From Acanthaster planci (Eukaryota > Echinodermata > Asteroidea > Valvatida > Acanthasteridae): DNA of 64,000 nucleotides. The stretch lies in NCBI RefSeq assembly GCF_001949145.1, contig NW_019091602.1, forward strand, positions 395,141 to 459,140, in the 5' to 3' direction. Under the pieces are notes generated by a model. It ran no database searches, was not told where the DNA came from, and saw only the letters and a program-made list of their open reading frames with translations. The translations under genes and the position numbers were made by a program. Shown in pieces: positions 24,601 through 36,600 of the stretch. Every line of letters starts with the position of its first letter. The first letter of the stretch is position 1.

Positions 24601-27600
24601 GGAGACAAATATTTTTAGGAAGCTCAAATGTCAGGGACATGTGAGGCCAACGTGAGGGACTTTCATCGAAGTTTAGAGCAGTTCATTTAGTAATGCATGT
24701 AGGCCCCTTATGTGTGCTTATCGGGCTGCTGACAGCTTGAAAAGGCGGAGTCGATTCAGTTATTGAACGAATATGACGATCATTCATGCAATAAACAAAA
24801 TCGCCAGAGGCAGACCAAGGAGTTTTTTACCGGGGGCGGGATTTTTATTCAGTGGGGAGGGGGGGGTGCCACGATATGTAATTTTTGCCGTTGGTGATGA
24901 AGCCATTTAATCTACGTGTATTGTCATTAACCATGCACGCAAAATAAGAACCCTACATGGTTTATACTTTTTAGGAGGTCTTCCACCTTTCGACGTTGTA
25001 GGCATCTTTTCAAACAAAATGACAATGAGCGTGGGGAGATTTGACGAATTATGAATTCGACCTCCACCTGCAGACCTTTTCGTTTTGAGAATAAGTTGGC
25101 TAAAATAAATGATCAAAGGAAAACGAAACAGGGAAAAGAGCAGCACATATGCGTGCTGCACAGTTAACTCTACTCTTGACAGTTTATTTCCAAAGAAAGA
25201 ACTATGAAAAGTTACACGGGTATCACATATGTTCACGGTGGCTATTTAATTAGTACGCATGCGCGTAAAACTCGCCTAGTTTCGTGTTGTAAATCGTTGA
25301 CCCTATTTTTTAAACAAAATATAGGAAAGAGAGAGACTGCATGATTGCATAATTAGTGAATATCGCATGCTCATGATCATAGTTATGTTTTGGTGGCATT
25401 TTTTCTGATTTATTTCGGTTCACCTTTGAAAAAAAGTGGAATTCAAGACAGAATTTTGATGAGTTTGTCGATTATTCGAAAAAAGTCACTCTAAATTCAT
25501 ACAATTTTCAACTTGAAAATCATTTTTACAATCGGTGGTCTCACAAAATCTTGTGGGGGAACTGAATGCATTGGAAGGTTCTTGCGTTAGGTAAGTTTCC
25601 TTCCAGAGTTTATTTTCGCGCCATTTCTGTGTTTCAGCACTAACGTTAATACGGTACAGTATACTACTCTGTACTCGGTCTTGAATGTGTGTTTTTGCAA
25701 GACTGCCTGATATCAAAGCTCACGTCTCAAAACTTCTCGAACATCTCAAAATCTTTGTAGGCCGAAATCCACATGAAGATAGACATGCGTTCATACAGTA
25801 GGCGGTCGATCGCGTGATTTTAGGGGCGGATACATGAGTTTAAGCTGGCGGGGGGGGAGGAAGTTGTTCGTGTGGGGATACCGTTGGAAAAGACATCTAG
25901 TCTTTTTCCCCTTAACTGTACATGCAAAAATGACCCCTATCTGGATTATGCATATAAGGGATCTTCCAACCTTCAGACGCAGAACCCTAAAAACATGCAA
26001 ATGAAAAATTTTCAAAATAAACCAAACACATTAGCAATGTGCAAGGCGATGGGTTGGTTGCCTACCCCTACCCCATCCTGGATCTGCACTTTTATCATGG
26101 ACACAAATCATCAAAGTTTAGCAGTACCAGTGTCAATTTCTGAAAATATCTGCTTATGGAGTGCTATAATTGAGGCACCAATCGTAATAGTTTTTTCATC
26201 TCAATGTGCTCACGTTTTAAACATGAATTTATATTGTGAATAAAAAGACCTTCGCTATTTCTTAGGTCTACATCTGAAATTCCTGCAAATGAAGCAAAGC
26301 AGGTTACCGTACCAAAAATGCATACGTAAATTTCTAATAACAGGAAAATATTTTAGTTTACTGACAACATGTTTCATTTCGTTTTGCCTTTTCATTGCCT
26401 TTGCTTCTTCTGTTCTTGCTTCTCTTCTATGGTCATCAAGTGTTGGCATTGTTGTAACTTGTGCTGCCATTTACATGTAATAAAGTTTGTATATAACACA
26501 TGACGTTTCACACAGTAAAATGATATTTTACCTTCACAAATGTTGCCTTAAGGAAATCTTGAAGATCCTGACTTTGTCATTTTCGATCCTCAGTAAATCA
26601 GTAATAAATTAATGCACATGACCCATGCTCATACATATTTTTCATTTTCTTCTCATAAAGCTCATTTGTGGTAATAAATATAATTCTTGTATGTAGTTTG
26701 AATGTTACAACAGTTCAACATCATAAGTTAGTACCAAGATACTTGCTAAGAGTTAAGTTACCCTGTTATACATATTCTGGGGATCTTTGTCTCATTGTGT
26801 CCTCCTCTTTTGTTTTATGTGCAATTCTCTTGACATCTTATTAATTAGAATTAATTACAGGGCTAGTCTGCAGCCAGTGCCTCTTCAGAACAGCTTGAAA
26901 GGATGGCCAGGTCCCCCTTCACCCCTATGATGTCTCTCCTGATGGTGTTGAAACATGCATGGACAGACTCCCCACCCTAGCCTGCTCAACACAGAATCCT
27001 AAACCCACCCTCCAACGTGTGATCCAGGGTAAGACATGTTCTTCTCGTATGTGCATCTTTGGAGTTACTGTTTCATTTGGGAAATTGTCCCGAAAGAACT
27101 TGAAGTAGGCTGCATTGCATCTTTCTGAAATGGAATAAACACCAGTCATGAAAAAGGTCTTGTAATTTCCAAGGTCATTAATAGAATTGTGAGCAGAGTG
27201 AATACAAATGCTCCTTGAGAAATTCCTTTTTCCTAAATTACCCACATCTTGTATGTCTTTGTCATCCATATGTCTGGCAGAGGAGTATATCTCATGGCAT
27301 CTTCCAAAGAGGGTGAAAATCTGCCTGTACCTCTCAGCCACATTCTCAGCATCACACAGTAGCACTCTCATTAAGGGCTTCAGTCAGCATCTCAATCATG
27401 GGATGGCACTCATCAGATGCTGCAGCTTTGGTAGCAATGCATCCATACTTGATTTCCATCTTTGTGTATGTTTCCAACAAGTACGCATAGCTTTTATTTG
27501 CCTCCGGAGTCTTCATGGAATTGGCAGGATGTCATTGAGGCACAGTAGAGCTTAATGCCTAACTCATGGCATGCAGTCTCAATGCTCACAAAGTGCTTGA

Positions 27601-30600
27601 GAAAGATCCCAAGACTCAGATGAAGACCAAGTGGGCATACCTATGGGTGACACAATTTATCATTAGTGTTGCTGTGATTTTCCTTTAGGCCCCTTCAACC
27701 TCTCTTTCGAGCCTTTTACAGGTCTTTTATTAAATCACCACATTAAAAGGGTGAACATTTTTCAGCACTGAAGTTTACCTGTTTACCTCACTGAGCAGTA
27801 TTGGCTGTATCGGGGATCTTATGATGTTGTTGACCATCTTGGCATGCTCAGATATACTTCCATCACTATGAAAGTTACATAGGTCATCCTCCATGGACTT
27901 AAGAGTTCTGAGCAGTGCAGTTGGTCATTGTGCCTTGGGTAGATGCATCTCATGTTTTGAGGCAGTATAGTACAGACAGCAGTATCTACCTGAGTAGGGT
28001 AATGTTAAAGTTGAAGTTGAATGTACTCTGAACCTGTGAGCCTGCGGGAGCATTTTTGAAAAGTCTTGCAACCAAGACACACAATAGCAGGTGAGGTGAC
28101 AGGAATCTGAGTGGAACTTGTGTAACTAATTGTAATAGTATATGAAACTGTCTGTGACCCTAGTTCAGTGATTCCATATACACAAAAAGTCACGTAAACA
28201 GACTTCAAGGAAGACTGGGTGACAAGGAATATGGGAACCCCCCATGACCTTTAGTATGTTTGGAAGAATCTACATGATGCTTAAACTCACCTGATGGTCC
28301 ACTGGTACCATACAGCTTGTAAAGGTACTCCCCCAAAAGGAATACTTTGAAGTGGAAATTTCTGAGAAAACATGAATCATAGAAATTATTTGTAAAGTCA
28401 ATTTTAACCTGTGTGTTGTGTTTCTGATAACTAACAATCCCCACTCTTTTCAAATTCAATATTTTACTTTCAATAAAAATGATAACCTTTACCTCCACGA
28501 TGATTGCATCAGTTCAGCAATATCAGATTGGGGACGCTGCAGGCCCAACTTCAAGTTGTGCATGCTGTCACCTGCCTTGAAGGCACAAACATCCATGGTG
28601 TTCTTTGGTGCATTGGGGCTATCAACATTGGCAATCTGAAACATCTGCTTAAAGGTGATATCACCCTTGTCCCCTCCTACCTTCACCCAGATCTGGTTCT
28701 GTGCCAAGTTAACATGCCTGCCCTGCAAGGACAACACATATTCCTTTAATCTAAGAATATGTCCTTGATGATAGAATAAAAATGAGCCCATTTTACACTC
28801 AAAGTGGTTCTTACATATCAAATTCTTCCAGTTGCTTGATGACCTTGGCCAGCAGTGATTGTACTTGGATACATGGAGCCAGCCGGATCATCATGCCGCC
28901 ATTCTTCTCATCAGAGAACTCCATTGGAAGTGTTTCAGCGAGGATATTGTCTCCCACAATGAGGTCATGCTGCTGTCGTAGTGATTTCTCACTTTTAGTA
29001 AGAACTCTGTATTCTTTTAACCACCTTAAAGAGAATGTAAAACATATTTGTCAGAAATAGCAACAAGTACATTAAATNNNNNNNNNNNNNNNNNNNNNNN
29101 NNNNNNNNNNNNNNNNNNNNNNNNNNNNNNNNNNNNNNNNNNNNNNNNNNNNNNNNNNNNNNNNNNNNNNNNNNNNNNNNNNNNNNNNNNNNNNNNNNNN
29201 NNNNNNNNNNNNNNNNNNNNNNNNNNNNNNNNNNNNNNNNNNNNNNNNNNNNNNNNNNNNNNNNNNNNNNNNNNNNNNNNNNNNNNNNNNNNNNNNNNNN
29301 NNNNNNNNNNNNNNNNNNNNNNNNNNNNGTACATTAAACTTCACAATACCGCAAAAAATTGGTGTTGAATTTAACGACTGATTGTGTGCCATACAAACCT
29401 CTTCAATTCACTATTCCTTTCCAGCTGATTCCCATATTACCTGTCAGTGCCAACAGGTCCGAGTCTGCTGCTGCTATTTTGATGTAACTCTTCTCTAGGC
29501 TGGATTTCAGCTTAACAGACTGGGCTTGCTTAGTACTAGTCTCACCAGTGATAGGCCTGTTAATGCTACTTACAAGTGTAGTACGTCGTCTTTTGGTTTG
29601 TAAGGACATGCTGGTAGACACACGTCTTTTGGGTGCACATTCTCTGTGAAGACTGTGTTGCCCAAAACATGCAGGTGGATTTCAGAAATATTGAACTTTG
29701 AAAACTGTGGTATGTGTATTTGCTTTCCGGGATCATTATTTCAGAAACATAAAACTGTACAAAAAATCAAAGACCATGTGCAGTGTGTGAGCATGGCCCC
29801 TTTTGCAATAAATCAGCTTCTTAGCTTGCGGGCTTTCTGATGCTAGGAAATGTGTGGATGCTTTACCCACTGCAGTTCTTACCTAAGCTGGACATGTTTT
29901 GTTGATAATAACTTTCTTTAAAGGATTCTTTTTGTAAGTAATAAATTTGTGTACATTTCTAAGAACTCAATGCATGTATAAAATTCAGATTGTCAAACAT
30001 AAATGCTGAGATTTGCTCATGTATCCCATTTAAGTCAGTTAGTATTATTTGCTGGGTGCCATCATGTTTGTTTAAAGCTTACATATCAGGACAATTGGAG
30101 AATCTTGATTGATTGATTTAAACATATTCCTGCATTTAAAGAGGCTTTAAAGACACATTTTAGTCACTTTTATGTAAATTTCTCAGCTTGGGAGAGACCT
30201 TAGTATAACACGATCACAATTTCTGAATTTTCTTTACTTGTTTCCTTTTTTAACTTGTTTCTAAGAATTTCATGGATGCTATATTAAAGGATTTTGACTT
30301 ACCTGTTTACCTGTTCTGAATGTTGCAGATGCACCAACTTGGGGGTCTTGAAGTTTTCTTTTCAACACCTGTAAGGCGATCTGTTCCTCAGATGAAAATT
30401 GGCAGATGTATTTGGGGGTGTCTTTTTATTGTACATTTGTTGCAACTTGACCGAAGCAAACTCCATTGTCTGTTGGAAGTACTGCAACACTACTGAGATT
30501 TCTTTGAACTGTAGAGGTTTTTGACACTTGGGACAAATCATATTTTCCTGTTCATTCTGTTATGTGAATTGCCTCATCCATTCATGGCAGTAAACATGGC

Positions 30601-33600
30601 AACAGGGGGTCTGTACAGGGGAGGATAGAAACCTCTTACAGACATTTATACACCTCGCATATTGGTGTAAAGCTGTTGCTCACTGAGGGGTTCTTTTCTG
30701 TCTTTTCCCCTTATCATTTGCCTTTGCTGGTCTCCCTGGATTGCTCGTTCGGCACATGTTCTGCAAAACTTACATTCTTCTGAGTGTTCTTCCCACAGGA
30801 TAGAAACCCCCTTCCCCCTTCCGGTGAGGAACTTTTCTGTAGCACGAACCACAGAGATTTGGAGGGTGGATTCGGGCACATCCGTGCCGAAAACCTCCAG
30901 AACTTGCTTGGAATAGGTACATGTAGCAACATTTTTTGCTGCTTTATTAGTGAGTATGCGCAGTTGTAAACAACTAAATGTCCGTTGCAGCAATGGGACG
31001 TAAATATACATGTACATGGTACATGTATGTACATGAACGTGGGGGCATCTAAGGATGACCCAATCTGTGTTTCAGTGAGCCTTTACGCCTTGCGTTGGGA
31101 GAACATACAGTATGTTGTACTGGTCAACGAATATGTGGACAGTGCAACCTGTACATTCCAACTTATACAATCACGATTCTCATCAAATAATACAAATCTA
31201 AGTTTCAACGCCAGACAAGATACACGCAAACAGAAAATGTGGAAAACCTTTCGGTATTGCAACATTAACTAGTAAAATTTTGAATTTTTAAAAACTGTTC
31301 CAAAAACATTTTTTTCAGCATAATTTTTGAAGTTTATGAATGTAGTCGCAGGCTTAGGTAATTGACGGGCTTGAAACTGTTTTAATTTGTAGGGAAATAT
31401 GTACCAGGCAAGATGTTCACTTTTCCCAGCCGCCCTTGCATGACATACATGTACATGTACGTACATGTCATTTATTGCATTCTCATAGTCAAAATAAGAC
31501 CAACAACCAGACCAGCCCAGGTCATCTCTCTGCTGATAAACCACACACATGCCTAAGTCGGAAACCCTCTTTCGGCAGAAGCCTTACCCCATATGTACTG
31601 CATTTTTACTGCACGGTACGACTGACAATTCAGCACCCAGCTTTCACTAAAGTTATTTCCTACCGGTATATTGTATGCGTAAAGAATACTTCCATCCAGT
31701 CAAGATATACAGTATATACAGAAAGATATATCGAGACCCACATTTTCGGCGGGAGTGCAAAAACTGAGAGGTGAGGCTACATTTTGTTTTTTGGATCCCA
31801 TTCGGGGGATGGCATCATCCCCTTGCCCCCCCCTCCGCCCTTTTAGTTTTGGAAAGTGTTATCAATTCCATATTTCATTGGGACACTATAAGGCAGGAGG
31901 TTTGCAATCTTTTCACAGAAATGAATTGTGGTTAATGACTGATATGCCAGGAAGAAAGTTTCACTAATAGGTTTCTTCTTGAAATTTCCCAATTTCCACG
32001 GAGAAGAGGAAAAAGAAATATCTGAAAAACAGGTATGTCCAATTTTGTCATCTGTTGAAATTTGAAAAAGGGGTTTACCATTGCCAGTTGTTACATGTAA
32101 GTGCTTGTACTTTCTATTAGTGAAGATATTGTATGCTGCGCGGGAGATTGATCAAACAAATGGAACAAACAAAGATCAAATTAAACTGGAACTTGATGAT
32201 GTAAAATCGGACAGATGACACACACAGTACACATATAAAATATAGATACACGTGTATGAACAGATGTGTACATTTATGAAAGCTGGTAAGTTCAATGCCA
32301 CGTTGTGTCGACGATGTTCTACCATCTCCCAAGTCCCAATCCCAAAAAGAGAGACACTTCTAGTTCTGTTACTCAGCACAGGATAAACCACACTGCACTG
32401 CACTGATGCAGGCTTGTCATGGAGTCATATTGGGTCAGCAAAGAATATGGTCATTTTTGAAGGTAGTTTTTGGGGGAGGGGGATTTATTGGTATGTGAAC
32501 ATGAGGGACGTGCCTACATGTAAGCATGGGTGCACTACAGAAAATGAGATTTCATTTGAATTACTTGTTTGACAATAAATAACATGGATTTGTCTTCCAT
32601 GGGCTGAAGTGCACCATTGTTTACCGGCAAAGACAAGACAGCTTGTTGGGATGTCCAACCAGGCACACACACACAAGTGTGTATTTGCCTGCAACTGGGG
32701 AACCCGTATTGTTCCTCTTTTGTTTGTACTTGTCCTCTATTGTTCAGGGTCCCCAACTGAATGCAGAAACAAACTCATGCACCCAGCACACATACAGCGA
32801 CCGTCAATTCAAACAGATATTGGATGTATGGACTAAGTACATGTACATGTACGTCCCACACTGAATGTACCTAAACCTGAGCACGTACACAGTAAATAGC
32901 CTGATATGGAAGCTGCCAACTGAAGGCTTCATTCTTTCCTCTACCAATGCATTCATAGTTTGGATACAGCCAACTCTCCTCAGTGTGCACACAAGCTTAG
33001 GGACCTCGAGCAGATGCCTGTGCAATGTATGTACATGTACACTGATCACAAGCTGCATTCATTGGCAAAATAGAAATGACAAATCATGAAGGTCTTACTT
33101 CAAATGGTGCTGGTTTCGCCATGGCATCCTTTATTGCACTTTGGTTACAAGGGTAGCTTGGCAAGGCCAAAAATCTGTACTGTTTGTGGAAAAGACAAAC
33201 AAAGTAAAGGATAAGATTGCATCTGTATGGTGGGTCTACAGAGCCCAAGACCGACTTACCAAGTCTGTCAACCCTTTGGTTCTAGGACATGTAGGAGTGA
33301 TAAAGTTCATGAAACATGTATACTACATTCTGTAATGTCAGAGACCGCCATTCGCAGAGTGGAGGCAACTTTTTGCTTATTATTAAATCAAACAAAGTAC
33401 ATACATAGGGTTTGCTTTTAAGTATACTCACTTGACTAACCACATGGTTGGGGACCCAACGGAAATTGCTATTCAAACATCTGAATCCAAAGCTGAAGCA
33501 ATTGCCACTGTATAATTCCAGTACCCAGTGCTGGACACAATGTCAAGTTTAACTCAGGAAAATACAATAACCCAGAAGTTAGTTTGATCTGTTCTTTATT

Positions 33601-36600
33601 TAACAATGCTTTTTACATGTACAGTGTACATGTAAGTTCATTTTTCAACGGAAAGGCTGTCTCAGAATTGTAAAGGTGAAAAAGGTTTCTGATGACAGAC
33701 AAAAACCACAAATTTCCCCACCCCCCATAAACCACAAACAAAATTATGCCCCCCCAAAAGAAGGTCAGGCCAGGCCAAGCCAAGTCGTTTCCAGGTGCTT
33801 AACTCAACTATGGTATCAAGCAGACGGGTACACTGTCTTAGTTAGTATAGTTTTTGTGGTTTAATTCAAGATAAAAACAAAACTGAAAATGCTCACCGGG
33901 TTGGTGCTTGTTTGCACAGCAAGTTCTGGAACCTCTGCAAGTTTGGTCTGGAGCCAGTAGAACCGGAATTCCGTGTCACTGTCGTACACAGGATGTCCTC
34001 TCCAACACATGATGTCCAGGACATAGAACGTCCGAGTGGCTTCTTGGAAGATGCAGTCTAGGAGGCTATAGTCTGCAATCAATTGAAAGACAAAAAAGGA
34101 TCCAATTGATGTCTCTCTAAGGGTCTGCTCTTCTGACATCACAGCCATATTTTTCCTGCAAGTGGATGTTAAAACTATGGCTGGCCATCAGTACAAAAGT
34201 AAAGGAAGAAATCACAAAGTGTTCAAAATCCCATGGAGCTATCATAACACGAGATCATAATACACGTACTACTAAATACCAAATGAAAATACAACAAGAC
34301 GGTTGAAGGCAACCGTTTTGAATGAATCGAGGTAAATCGAAACCGAAAGGTAATTTTTCTGCAAACACTGGCTGCCCATACAAGTTGTTAGCAAAATGAA
34401 AGAGGGTCTAATGGCTCAGAACATATGAGATATTTTTTCTCTGTGTCATTCACCCTGAAAAAATGAGCATTGCAGATTTCTATGTAAAATTTCTATATAA
34501 AATGTAAAGAACAAAACTGAAAACAACGGCTAGCAATGCCTCAAACATACTTATACCATTACACCATTACAGTTCTAGGCTAACGGAATGACATTTTGAC
34601 ATACACGTACATACATGTATACCGGTACCTTTATTTGGTATTATTCCCTTACCAATAATAAATACACGTAATTAGCAAATAAAAACATTTTTGGAAAAAA
34701 AACATTCCAATGGAATTAAAAGTTGGTGTTAGAGGTAGTAGGTCAGTGGCGGTTTTGCCTTTGACCGGTTTTGATGTTTGTTAAAATGCCAATTCGGTGA
34801 CCATGGAATAATTAGTCAAATAAAAGCACTTTTATCAGACAGTTAAGAAGGTCTTGCCTTCAGCACACACATTTTGGAAGTACTGGTCATAATTTATTTC
34901 CAATCCCAATGACAAAGCTGTTTAATCTGAAAAAATGGCCAAAGTGGTACTTTGCTTGCTTACCTGTGTTGTTATGTTTGTGTTTTCTACAACCTCCAGG
35001 CAGCATGGATGGAAACACTGACAGTCGGTACCCACTCTTACTGTAGCTTGAAGTCTTACCCTAATTTATAAAAAAACCAGCTTATCAACACGGATGTTTG
35101 TATGCTATTAATTATTGATTTACCGACAATCAGGGATTCTGAACTTCTTCATTGTGTCTGCAATGTGCCTTTCTCAGTTTGCAAGGTAAAGAAAGACCTG
35201 AATGTGCACTACCTTTTAAAATGTACTGCAAAGAAAGTTCAGCTTTTATGTTGCTTTTTGATTTGTTTGATGAGTTTTATGTTTCTTAATAGATATTGTT
35301 GTCTTTTGAGATACAGGTTTTCAGGGCTGTGGGTTTTGTAAATTAAATGTTGTACACTATTATCTATTTTTACTTTTTACAATTTAAGCAGTGATTCTGC
35401 TCAGCATGTGAACAGAAACAATGAAAAATAGCAGGTTGAAAGTTAACCATCAAGTTGAAATTGAAGGAAAGTCAAAGTCACCAACAAGTGAAAGTTCCCA
35501 AATGGCCTTAGTACCCTTTCAGTTGGCCTTGGTGTCCTTTGGTTTTTGGGAGCCTTTGAGGCCAAGTAGCCTTGACCCTCTGAAGGTTAAGGTTGAAGCC
35601 TGGATATACTCACTTTTTGGATGTTAGTTTTGTTAACTGCTTCTTTTGATTGGGACTTTTTGGCTTTAAGGGATTTGGTTTGTAAGTTTGTGGCATTTTG
35701 AGAATAGGGCTTTAGGCTGTTTATTTTTGTGTTTTATTAGTAGCATGGTTACAATTTGGTATACCAACCTTTGCAGCAACAATCAGATTTCTTTTTCCTT
35801 CTGGACAAAGCACCATTAGCCAATCTGAGGCTAGACTGGTTGGAACATCCACTAACCACTCAGATAACATCAGCTGCAAAACACATTGGGGTAAAGTACA
35901 TTTAAAAACACATTGTCTTGTTACAAATCCAACTAAAAAGTAACTGAACATTTGTATTAAGAAAGCTTCCTTGGTACAATATTACCAAGCTAGTGTACCT
36001 TTTCTAGGGATCTTAAATGCAGAAGACACTAAGAATACAAAGGTGCCTTCTTTGTTTCCTTGAGTTTCCTAGTTCATTTTTAAATCACAACACATTTTCA
36101 CAATACACATACTTATTGCTGGTCCATGCTCTGTTTCTCATAAATTTTTTCTTTCCAACCAAGGTTGGCATGCCTCGACAGTGTCGTGGACAATGTTGGG
36201 GCAATGGATGAAGTTAGGATAACAGTCCTACAACAGGCAGACTGGAGAATGGCAGTATGTGTGCCCTTGTGGGCAAAAGCTGCTTCGAAGGGAGGCAGAA
36301 TGTACATGTAGATGTCAGGCGCAGTCGGTCGATCTGCACGATTTCTCGATCTTTGCATAATCTGTCGATCCCACTCCATGATTTTCATAGGATTCTGCTA
36401 TCAGCCAATTGCCTTTCCCTTGTTCTTCTTGGTTGTGGAATTGTTTCAGATAAAGGCAACTTAAGTTGGAGTTTTCATACAGGATCAACTGATCCTACTT
36501 TTCGACCAATCGCACCCAACAGTAATAATATAAATCAAATACCAGTACCTGATTTCTGTAATATCGTGGTTTTCTCTTCTTGCGCAAGACTGAGCTGCCA

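Larger units (their letters stand above)
26863..30930 (-). pseudogene. Decayed multi-exon transposase-like gene with RAG1-type zinc N-terminus
   Basis: Nested in the last SNUPN intron, same strand. The N-terminal part (about 30930-30311) has CKFCRTC, then a RING-like module [20 protein letters not shown]...[10 protein letters not shown], resembling the RAG1 RING. Later exons are 29650-29441, 29024-28815, 28722-28493 ([26 protein letters not shown]), 28361-28291 ([20 protein letters not shown]), about 27960-27830 ([16 protein letters not shown]), about 27640-27500 ([20 protein letters not shown]) and 27380-26863 ([19 protein letters not shown], then EQ...ESVHACFN). The Asp-, Asp- and Glu-bearing blocks look like a DDE transposase core. 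Published N-RAG-TP elements pair a RAG1-like N-terminus with another transposase, so this may be a relative. In-frame stops and frameshifts near 30650, 30540, 27375 and 26975 make it a relic. A gap falls inside. Confidence 0.6.

Noticed and set aside
35421-35627. 68-codon plus frame inside SNUPN intron 3
   Set aside because: Lies antisense within a small SNUPN intron, without splice or homology support.
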